Positions 18,195 to 28,038 of a stretch of DNA of 64,000 bases are shown in pieces (the first letter of the stretch is position 1; each line of letters begins with the position of its first letter). The stretch spans positions 62,001 through 126,000 of the forward strand of contig JANQLK010000002.1 in assembly GCA_028280615.1 (NCBI GenBank), read 5' to 3'. The notes beneath the pieces are model-generated. The model was given only the letters and a program-made list of their open reading frames with translations, made no database searches and had not been told where the DNA came from. A program made the position numbers and the translations under genes. The DNA is from Woeseiaceae bacterium. Its GTDB lineage: Bacteria; Pseudomonadota; Gammaproteobacteria; Steroidobacterales; Woeseiaceae.

Positions 18195-19391
18195 ATGAGT
18201 AACCAGGCTGAACGCGTATGCGCCAGTACCGGCGCGTTCGAGGCCGCGTTTCCCGCGGTCGCACAGCGTCATGACGTGGCGCTGGTTGCCCTCGGTAAAG
18301 CGCTAGACGAGTGCCGGCCGCTCGTGGCCCTGGCCGGCCACGGGCACCTCGAACTCAGCCACGTGCTGAGGCGATTCGTCTCGTCGCTCGACGACGACGT
18401 CGCATCGGCAACGATCAGCAGGATTCGGCCGAACGTCAAGAAAGGGCTGAGAGCGCTGGCCAGGGGGCTGGGCTTCGAGCCGGCCGGTCTCAGCGTGGCG
18501 GATCTTTACGGGCTCCTGAAACTGTTTTTCGAAAACCAGCGCGCGCACGGCCGACGGACCGTCATCGTCGTCGAACACGCGGCTCGGCAGCCGGACTGGC
18601 TGCTCGAACTCATCGCGCGATTGATCGAACGCGCAGCCGCGGAGAAGTGCGGCCTCATGATTGTCCTGAGCGACAGCCCCGAGCTACTCGAAGAGCGCCT
18701 GAGTGCCAACAGTTCGTCGTTCCTCTATCACCGCGCCCGACGGGGACTCGTCGAATTGCCGAGGTTCTCGGCTGACGAAACCGCGGCGTTCGTCCGGGAT
18801 CGGAATCGGGCGGCGGGCGAGAGCGACACGGATGACCGTTTCGATGTCGGCGCAATCGCTCGCGTACACGAGATTACGCGGGGTGTGCCGGACGACGTCG
18901 CGGCCCTGTGCTGCCGCTGCATCGTGCGCGCCGACCTCGACCGGTCGCGACGGATCGGCCACCGCGATGTCGACACAGCTGCCGAAGAGCTGAATCTCGC
19001 TGCGGAGAGCGCGTCGGCCCGGCTCGCCATGGACGCGACGCTCAGCGAAGAGCTCATGGGCCTCAACGTTGTACGCCATCGGCTCGTCGTTCGGTTCGAC
19101 GGCAACTGGGTCAGCGACCGTATGATCGAGAACGGCTCGATCCTGATCGGCCGCGCCGCGCACAGCGACGTGCGCCTGAGGAGTGCCGTTGTGAGCCGCA
19201 GCCACGCCCTCGTGAGCCTGACTGAGCTCGGCCACGAAGTTCGTGACCTGGGCAGCCGTAACGGCACCTACGTCGGCGAGCAGAGGATAGACCGGCACCT
19301 GCTCGCGCCCGACGACGTCATCCGAATTGGCAATTTCCTGATCGAGTATCAGTCCATCGCCGGACATATCGACATGCCGGTCGCGAGCTGA
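18195..19391 (+). CDS. FHA-domain protein with N-terminal ExeA/AAA-like ATPase-type domain (degenerate Walker motifs)
   Basis: C-term ILIGRAAHSDVRLRSAVVSRSHALVS...VRDLGSRNGTYVG is a canonical FHA signature; N-term LVALAGHGHLELSHVLRRFV and TVIVVEHAARQPDWLLELI resemble GspA/ExeA Walker A/B positions. Confidence 0.75.
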   Translation: MSNQAERVCASTGAFEAAFPAVAQRHDVALVALGKALDECRPLVALAGHGHLELSHVLRRFVSSLDDDVASATISRIRPNVKKGLRALARGLGFEPAGLSVADLYGLLKLFFENQRAHGRRTVIVVEHAARQPDWLLELIARLIERAAAEKCGLMIVLSDSPELLEERLSANSSSFLYHRARRGLVELPRFSADETAAFVRDRNRAAGESDTDDRFDVGAIARVHEITRGVPDDVAALCCRCIVRADLDRSRRIGHRDVDTAAEELNLAAESASARLAMDATLSEELMGLNVVRHRLVVRFDGNWVSDRMIENGSILIGRAAHSDVRLRSAVVSRSHALVSLTELGHEVRDLGSRNGTYVGEQRIDRHLLAPDDVIRIGNFLIEYQSIAGHIDMPVAS

Positions 19392-19562
19392 CCCGGCCGC
19401 GAAGGGAGCCTGGTCGCCGAAACCGCCCGCTTCCAGATCATCGGCGATCCAACCGATAAACCGACCTGTCTGGCGGGAATTTTCCGGGCAAACTGCTTGA
19501 CGATGTCTACTGCCGGTGACATCTTCGGTGTAAGTATCGGACGACACTCAAGGGACAGGGGA

Positions 19563-19898
19563 ATGAAAGACTTACGCAACTATCGGAAAGTGCTCATCGC
19601 CTCCGCAGCGGCCGCGGGGCTGGGCATTGCCGGCCTGGCGGCCGCCGACCGCCAAGCGATGGCTGACGAGCACGCGAATGACCACGAGCATCATCACGGC
19701 GCGGACGGGCACGCGAGCGAACATGAACATCATCACGGTGAAGACGGCCACGCCAACGAACACGCGCATCACCATGGCGATGACGGACATGCCGACGAAC
19801 ACGAGCACCATCATGCCGATGCGGATCACTCGAACGAGCACGATCATCACCACGCCGGCGAGGATGGCGATGACCACGAGCACCATCACGCGGGCTGA
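19563..19898 (+). CDS. Histidine-rich secreted repeat protein (probable metal binding)
   Basis: Signal-like N-term LIASAAAAGLGIAGLAAADRQAMA then tandem (E/D)DGHAxEHEHHHGxDGHAxEH(E/A)HHH repeats. Confidence 0.8.
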   Translation: MKDLRNYRKVLIASAAAAGLGIAGLAAADRQAMADEHANDHEHHHGADGHASEHEHHHGEDGHANEHAHHHGDDGHADEHEHHHADADHSNEHDHHHAGEDGDDHEHHHAG

Positions 19899-19938
19899 AA
19901 CCCGCGGTTGATTTCGATTGGCGCGACGTGGATGCGGG

Positions 19939-20238
19939 CTAGAGCTCGATAATCGCGATGGGCGCCTGACGGCCGTAGAAGTCGCGGCGCGACAGGCGGC
20001 CGTCCGAGACCCGCTTACTTTCATCGGGCACGGCGACGCGCTCGCTGCGCCCGTTCTTGTATTCCGCCTCGCGAACGAGCTGCCAGTGTTCTCCCTCGAG
20101 CAGCGTGGAATAGGACTTGTCGGACGCGCAGTCGGCGTAGGATGAATTGGCCACCACGGCGGCGGGCAGCAGCAGTGCGGCGGTGGCGATCTTTCTCAAT
20201 GTCGGGCTCAGCAACATCGGTATGCTCCAGCAGGCCAT
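19939..20238 (-). CDS. Small secreted hypothetical protein
   Basis: Signal peptide (IATAALLLPAAVVANSSYA) and short mature region. Confidence 0.5.
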   Translation of the reverse strand: MACWSIPMLLSPTLRKIATAALLLPAAVVANSSYADCASDKSYSTLLEGEHWQLVREAEYKNGRSERVAVPDESKRVSDGRLSRRDFYGRQAPIAIIEL

Positions 20239-20351
20239 CTTCCCGTTGGATGCATGCTAGCGCAATTTGGTTGCAATCCCGATAGCCGACACGACGAACC
20301 GCACCCTCCGGGCGACGAAGCGGGCGGCTGCGAATCGGTGACGGATGCGGG

Positions 20352-22172
<1,821 letters not shown>

Positions 22173-22218
22173 AGTCTATATTAATCAAATAATTATAAAT
22201 ATTACTTAGAGTAAATTA

Positions 22219-23241
22219 TCACTGGTCTGCCGGCGCCGCCGTGCGCCGCAGTCTGGCGAGCAACTCGCCCAGACCGACGAGCAATCCGCCGGCCGCGAGA
22301 CCGAATAGTCCGTTCAGCAGCATCGTGAGCAGTCCGCCCAGGAGACCGCCGATCCCGTTGTCGCTGAACAGCAGCCGGATCAGCATGTGGATCACGGCTT
22401 CAACCGAGGGAATTCCGTGTACGAGAATGCCGCCGCCGACCAGGAACATGGCTGCCGTGCCGACGACGGCGAGCGACTTCATGAGCTTGGGGGCCAGCTT
22501 GAGGATCATGCGTCCGGTCCAGCGCTTGAAATTGCCCCAGGCCGTTTCCGCTTTTTCGCGCAGCAGATGCAGGCCTGCATCGTCGAGTCGGACAATGCCC
22601 GCGACGAGTCCGTAGACACCGATCGTCATGAGCGCGGCAATCGCCGTGACGACGCCGATCCGTACGCCGAGCGTCGCATCCTGTACCGTGCCGAGTGCGA
22701 TGACGATGATCTCGGCCGACAGCACGGCGTCGGTGCGAATCGCACCCTTGATCCGGCGCTTTTCGAACGCCACCATGTCGACGTTTTCGTCCGCCACGGC
22801 ACGAATTCGTGCGGCGTGTTCGGCGTCATCCTCGGATTTCGGGTGCAGCAGCCGGTGAGCGACCTTTTCGAAGCCCTCGTAGCAGAGGAACGCACCGCCG
22901 ATCATCAGTAGCGGCGTGATCAGCCAGGGCAGGATCGCGCTAATGGCCAGCGCCGAGGGCACGAGGATCAGCTTGTTCACGACCGAGCCCTTGAACACGG
23001 CCCAGACGACCGGCAGTTCGCGCTCGGCCCGGACGCCCGTGACCTGCTCGGCATTCAGCGCGAGGTCGTCGCCGAGGACGCCCGCGGTCTTCTTGGCCGC
23101 GACCTTGGTGAGGACGGACACGTCGTCGAGCAGCGACGCGATGTCGTCGAGCAGGGTGAGCAGGCTTGCTCCGGCCAAGCGGGGGCTCCTGGGGTGTACA
23201 CGCCAGCCCTTGATGCCGGCAAAGCGGCAGTATAGGGGCAC
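22219..23241 (-). CDS. DUF808/YedI-family membrane protein (start may be internal)
   Basis: [44 protein letters not shown] and multiple TMs characteristic of the family. Confidence 0.88.
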   Translation of the reverse strand: MPLYCRFAGIKGWRVHPRSPRLAGASLLTLLDDIASLLDDVSVLTKVAAKKTAGVLGDDLALNAEQVTGVRAERELPVVWAVFKGSVVNKLILVPSALAISAILPWLITPLLMIGGAFLCYEGFEKVAHRLLHPKSEDDAEHAARIRAVADENVDMVAFEKRRIKGAIRTDAVLSAEIIVIALGTVQDATLGVRIGVVTAIAALMTIGVYGLVAGIVRLDDAGLHLLREKAETAWGNFKRWTGRMILKLAPKLMKSLAVVGTAAMFLVGGGILVHGIPSVEAVIHMLIRLLFSDNGIGGLLGGLLTMLLNGLFGLAAGGLLVGLGELLARLRRTAAPADQ

Positions 23242-23294
23242 ACGGTGAATCCGTCAGCCCGCGTTCGAGGTCCGAGCGGCCAGATTCACGAGAC

Positions 23295-23330
23295 AAATGA
23301 AAACGGCGCCGGTCTTTCGAAGCGGCGCCG
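23295..23330 (-). terminator. Probable rho-independent terminator of the downstream-of-OMP region
   Basis: Minus strand CGGCGCCG-cttcgaaagac-CGGCGCCG followed by TTTTCATTT, 30 nt after the OMP stop (23360). Confidence 0.65.
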
Positions 23331-23359
23331 CATTCGAGCGAGTCGGAAGAGGGCGTGCC

Positions 23360-23908
23360 TCAGCGGAAGAAGTACCGCGCTCCGATCGTGAAGACATCGA
23401 CATCGCCCGCGAACTCGAGCGTCAGGCCGGCCGCGAACTGCCGCGTGAAGTAATAGTCACCGCCCAACTCGAGGAACGTGTCGTTGTCGCCGGCCGTGAT
23501 GTGATTGACGGACCCGCGAATTTCGAACTGGGGCGCGAGGAAACCGCGCAGCCCGCCTTCGAGGATGACGCCCGACTCGTCGAGATCGCCGCCGATATCG
23601 ACGTAGCGAGCGGTCGCGACGAGGTCCCAGTCCTTCTGCCAGGGCCAGACGTAGCCGCCACCGATCTCGATCGTCCGCGAGTCGATGTCGTTGTCGAAAC
23701 TGACCGAGCTGAACGAACCGACGATCAGCCAGTTGTTCTGCACCAGGTAGGAGCCGCCGAGTTTGATCCCGTCACCGCCGGCGACGTCGACATCGACGAA
23801 TCGAAGCTCCGCGAAGTTGTAAGGTAGCGACGGCGTCGTTGCCGTTTGAGCCTGGGCTGTACCCATGACCAGGACCGTCAAAACCATGAGTAAAGACGAA
23901 AATTTCAT
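23360..23908 (-). CDS. Outer-membrane beta-barrel protein (porin-like)
   Basis: Signal peptide MKFSSLLMVLTVLVMGTAQAQ; alternating aromatic strands; C-terminal FTIGARYFFR. Confidence 0.75.
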   Translation of the reverse strand: MKFSSLLMVLTVLVMGTAQAQTATTPSLPYNFAELRFVDVDVAGGDGIKLGGSYLVQNNWLIVGSFSSVSFDNDIDSRTIEIGGGYVWPWQKDWDLVATARYVDIGGDLDESGVILEGGLRGFLAPQFEIRGSVNHITAGDNDTFLELGGDYYFTRQFAAGLTLEFAGDVDVFTIGARYFFR

Positions 23909-24137
23909 GTGACACCTCGGGTAGTGTTGTGTCCGGAACGGACGCTGAAGCAACAATTGACGGCGCAATCGCCGACAGCTTCTCGTGAAGCGCAGAATGC
24001 TACGCAGTCGCGAGCACCGCTGTCCATAGTCGCAATTTGGCGACATTCAGGGCAGCGCGGGCCGGGCCGTCCACGTGCGGCCTGAGCTTCCGAGGAGTAT
24101 TCGCCGAAACACGGAGACGTCGATCTACCTGCCGCCG

Positions 24138-24758
24138 CTACGCGCCATTCAGGATCTGTTCAAGCTTCGAGATTTTGCTCGTTCTGGCTTCCGCCCGAAA
24201 CACCGTTGTGATCGAGTACGTATCGTTCGATTCCGGTGGCTCGAACTCGACGTCGACGGTGACGAGTTGTCCATCGACGAACGGCAGCCGCTCGTCCAGC
24301 GGCAACTCGAGGTTGGCTGACACGGCATGCTCCAGCCAGGGTACGAATTCGAGTTGAAGCGGCGCGCTGTCGCGCCCGTGCAAAACGACCGGCGCCTCGT
24401 CGTTGACCCGCATCGTGACGCTGTGAATCCTGGCAGTATCTTCGGTGGTGCCGTAGAAGGCGGTGCTGACGTGCAGCGTATACGGCGCGCGCAGGAACGC
24501 CACGGAATCGAAGAACACCGAGTCTCGACTCTCGGACGTTTCGTGCCGAGTGCCCCGCAGGAGCAGTTGAATGTGGAAACGGTCAATCTCTCTCGCGAAG
24601 GACGAGGCCGGATTGCCGATATCTCGCACGTATCGTTCCATGTGCTGGGTGCTGTCACCGCAGCCCGACGTCCCGAACAGGGCCAAAAGCGTCAGAGCAG
24701 CCAGACAGGTTTTGTCTTGCGACACAATAGCGCTCTTCGAATCGATTCGGCGTTTCAT
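24138..24758 (-). CDS. Putative lipoprotein of unknown function
   Basis: MKRRIDSKSAIVSQDKTCLAALTLLALFGTSGCGDS lipobox-like signal; no recognised domain. Confidence 0.5.
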   Translation of the reverse strand: MKRRIDSKSAIVSQDKTCLAALTLLALFGTSGCGDSTQHMERYVRDIGNPASSFAREIDRFHIQLLLRGTRHETSESRDSVFFDSVAFLRAPYTLHVSTAFYGTTEDTARIHSVTMRVNDEAPVVLHGRDSAPLQLEFVPWLEHAVSANLELPLDERLPFVDGQLVTVDVEFEPPESNDTYSITTVFRAEARTSKISKLEQILNGA

Positions 24759-24945
24759 GATACCCGACAATCCGCGGCGGAGGCGGCACGCGAAAGCAGT
24801 TGAGCTCACGCGTACAGCTAAGGTCGCGGCCTGCAAGCTGTACGTGACCAGGACGCCGCTCACGGCTGCGGATTTCGTCAACTTTGTTTTGCTGACAGCG
24901 ACGAGACCTTCTTTTCTTTCGCCGCAGATGACTCTCGCTTAGCTG

Positions 24946-26289
24946 TTACGGAGATAAGGAATCGACTTCCTCTAGCGCGTCGGCAAAGGCATCCACAGCT
25001 TCGAGCGAAGTGAACAACGCTGCGCTCGTAATGCGCAGCGCTCGGCGATCGCCTTCGGGAATGTTGAGCACGCCTGCGTAAGGTTCTGTTCGACCAACGA
25101 GCATCCTTTGTCTGCGAAACACGGTCGTGACCTTCTCGCGATCAATCCCGTTGAATTCCCAAGCGACGAGGCCTGCCGAGTGCGCCGGATCATTGGCGAC
25201 TGCCGCCTGGAAGCGAGGAAGCCGATTCGCCCTGTCCAGCCAACGCTTCGTGAGGTAGCGCAGCCGCGCCTGCACGCGATCGATGCCTATTTCGGAGAGA
25301 AAATCGATTGCGCTGCCGAGCACCGTGAAATGCGCATCGGGATGTGCGCCAAAGGACTCGAATTTCGTCATTTGATCCGAGGCCCACAGCGGAGTCAACG
25401 TGCGTCCGTCATCGCCCACCGCTCCAAACAGCGGTGCGAGTCGTTCAGCGTGGCCGGGTTTCACGTAGAACACGGCCGTAGCTCTCGGTCCGCACCCCCA
25501 TTTGTGAAACCCAGCCGCGTAGAAGTCGCAGTCCATGTCGACAACGTTCTGAGGAATGTGACCGAGGCCCAGTACGCCGTCGACCAGCAGCAGTGCACCG
25601 CGGCGATGGACGACGTCCGCGATGTCGCGCACCGGCATGATCTGGCCGGTCAGGACGACGCTTCCAATCATGACCAGTTTCGTGCGCGGTGTTATCGCCC
25701 TATCTAGCGCAGCGACGATCTCTGCCGTGTCTGTGGTCGGTGCTGGCAAATGAAACTGGCGCGGAACCACACCGTCGCGGGCCGCGCGCGCGGCAAGAAG
25801 GTCATAGAACGGCCCGTGCTCGGTCGAGGTAGTCAGGATCTCATCGCCGGCGGAAAGCGGCCAATTGGCGAGAACGGTGGCCACGCCTTCCGTAGTGTTT
25901 CGAACCAGCGCGACCGATTCCCGCGGCGCGCCGACAAAAGCGGCGACCCGAGCGCGAACATCGTCCCTGGTTGGATGAGAGTCGGGCGCGCGACGGAATG
26001 CATTCAAGTACTCCGACTCGGTGGCAACGGCCAGACGTATGCGCTTCGGAGTGACGCCGCGCACAACGTTGACGAAGTTCATACGCTCAGCGTCGACTTC
26101 GAACGCATTGCGCACGCTCGACCAGTAAGCCTCATCGTCGACCTTCGCTGTGGCCGAGCCCTGCTGAGCCTGCTCGGCACTCGCCTTGTGCGGCATCAAA
26201 GCTGTGAACGCTCCAGCGCCGAGGAATGCCATGACGGCTCGCCGGGTCGTTCCCACTGATCCGACGCGCTGAGGCCGTGGCGCGCTCAC
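24946..26289 (-). CDS. Tat-signal class V aminotransferase (isopenicillin-N epimerase-like), GTG start likely
   Basis: TTRRAVMAFLGAGAF twin-arginine-like; TTEGVATVLANWPLSAGDEILTT; LLVDGVLGLGHIP; AAGFHKWGCGP (PLP lysine). Confidence 0.85.
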   Translation of the reverse strand: MSAPRPQRVGSVGTTRRAVMAFLGAGAFTALMPHKASAEQAQQGSATAKVDDEAYWSSVRNAFEVDAERMNFVNVVRGVTPKRIRLAVATESEYLNAFRRAPDSHPTRDDVRARVAAFVGAPRESVALVRNTTEGVATVLANWPLSAGDEILTTSTEHGPFYDLLAARAARDGVVPRQFHLPAPTTDTAEIVAALDRAITPRTKLVMIGSVVLTGQIMPVRDIADVVHRRGALLLVDGVLGLGHIPQNVVDMDCDFYAAGFHKWGCGPRATAVFYVKPGHAERLAPLFGAVGDDGRTLTPLWASDQMTKFESFGAHPDAHFTVLGSAIDFLSEIGIDRVQARLRYLTKRWLDRANRLPRFQAAVANDPAHSAGLVAWEFNGIDREKVTTVFRRQRMLVGRTEPYAGVLNIPEGDRRALRITSAALFTSLEAVDAFADALEEVDSLSP

Positions 26290-26604
26290 CAGCCTGTGCT
26301 CCTTGTGCCCGCGGCCATTGTTATCATCATGCTGGACGCCACCATTGATGTTGCTATCGCCAAAACACTCGGCGAAGCACAGGCGCCTGCAACGTGTCTG
26401 TCGTGCTGGATCGGCGACCAGCACTAAACAGTCGATTTCGTTGCCGGCTGAATGGATGATGATACCTCTAGCTGAATACCGCTGCTGGGAAACATGACCT
26501 TGGAGAGTGGTTCGCAATGAACGATATCGCAGCCGGAATTGTCACGAGACGGTTGTTGCATAACGTGTCGGCATGGAGCCGACCATGATAACGGAGACGA
26601 GTGG

Positions 26605-27930
26605 ATGAGCCAGGGCGCGAACGACGAGGGCGGAGCAAAACCCGATCGCCTGGTCGTTGCCGGTGCGGCCCCGTGCGGGGCGGGGACGCACGTCGCGGAC
26701 CTGCCCTGCGCGGACGGTCAGCACCCGGCGTGTGTGGAGCTCGCGAAGTCTCCCGTTTTCCTGTTGACCCTGGTCATAGTGACGTCGCTGGGCCCGCTGG
26801 CGATGTCGTCCTTCGTACCGGCCATCCCGGCGATTCAAAGCGATTTCGGAGTGAGCGGCACCATCGCGCAGCTGACCCTGTCGGTGTCGATCATTACCAT
26901 GGCGGTCGCCTCGCTCGCGTACGGATCGTTGGCGGATCGATTCGGCCGACGACCGGTGCTCTTGACCGGCATCGGCCTGGGGTTCGCGGGCAGTGTGCTG
27001 TGCGCGCTGGGGCCTACAATCGAGCTCGTGATCGCCGGGCGCGCGATCCAGGCCGCCGGCGCCAGCACGGGCTTCGTGCTGGCCCGAGTCATCGTCCGCG
27101 ACGTCTACGGCGATGCGCGGTCGGCGAAGGTACTGGCCTACGTTACGGCCGCCATGACGGTCGCACCGATGATCGGCCCCATTCTGGGCGGCTACCTGAT
27201 CGACGGCGTGGGGTGGCGCGCGGTGTTTGTGGTGGTGGCGGCGGTAGCAGCCGCGCTCTTTGCCGTAGTCGCGGTTCGACTGCCGGAAACGCGGCCCGCG
27301 GACGTCGGGCGAAGCGACGGTTCCGTCGGGCAAAGCTATCTCGCATTGCTCGGCAATGTCGGTTATCTGAAGTTCATGGCCTACGGGACGATGGCGCAGG
27401 CTGCATTCTTCGGCTTCGTTGCGGGTGCGCCGTACGTCATGTCGGAAATCCTGGGCTATCCGGCGACGGTGTACGGGCTGTACTTTGCCATGGTGCCGTT
27501 CGGGTACTTCGCGGGGTCCCTCTTGGCCGCGAAGTTCGACGAGCGATTCACGCACGAACGGTTGACCGTCGCCAGCGCCGTGGCCGGTCTGGCCGCCTGC
27601 GCGCTGGGTCTCGTCTGGACCGCCGGCGTGTCGGTGGCGCCGATCGCGCTGTTCTTGCCGGCGGCGCTGTTGGCTGTTGCGTCGGGAACCGCGTTGCCAG
27701 GCGCGCAGGCGGGGATGCTCGCCGCGGCCGGCCGCCTGTCCGGATCAGCTTCCGGATTGTTCTCATTCATTCAATTGATCATCAGCGCGATCACGGCTCA
27801 GATCGTGGGTGCGCTGCAGACGGCGGGGGCGACCGGCGTGTTTTCGGTCATGGTCGGCGCATCCGTCCTGGCCCTGTTGGGCTACGCTGGCGCCGCGAGT
27901 CGCCGATTCGCAGCGGTCCTCGACCGATAG
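26605..27930 (+). CDS. MFS drug-resistance transporter (Bcr/CflA family)
   Basis: 12-TM pattern; SLAYGSLADRFGRRPVLLTG; PALPAIQSDFGVS-like N-term; GSASGLFSFIQ. Confidence 0.9.
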   Translation: MSQGANDEGGAKPDRLVVAGAAPCGAGTHVADLPCADGQHPACVELAKSPVFLLTLVIVTSLGPLAMSSFVPAIPAIQSDFGVSGTIAQLTLSVSIITMAVASLAYGSLADRFGRRPVLLTGIGLGFAGSVLCALGPTIELVIAGRAIQAAGASTGFVLARVIVRDVYGDARSAKVLAYVTAAMTVAPMIGPILGGYLIDGVGWRAVFVVVAAVAAALFAVVAVRLPETRPADVGRSDGSVGQSYLALLGNVGYLKFMAYGTMAQAAFFGFVAGAPYVMSEILGYPATVYGLYFAMVPFGYFAGSLLAAKFDERFTHERLTVASAVAGLAACALGLVWTAGVSVAPIALFLPAALLAVASGTALPGAQAGMLAAAGRLSGSASGLFSFIQLIISAITAQIVGALQTAGATGVFSVMVGASVLALLGYAGAASRRFAAVLDR

Positions 27931-28038
27931 GGCGGCTGTCCACCAACAACGACATCACGTGGCTCTTGGAGCACGAAACGTTGAGTGGGATATTAGCCCC
28001 AATCCCCGCTAACACGACCTGGCACACGCTGGAGGACA

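Noticed and set aside
19670-19890. Repetitive DNA that could look like a CRISPR or satellite array
   Set aside because: Repeats are in-frame codons for His-rich protein repeats, imperfect, no unique spacers and no cas genes
22173-22218. AT-rich spacer between recQ and the DUF808 gene as a mobile-element scar
   Set aside because: Short AT-rich intergenic spacers recur at several places in the window (e.g. 8380-8418, 9391-9415) and are more simply promoter/terminator DNA
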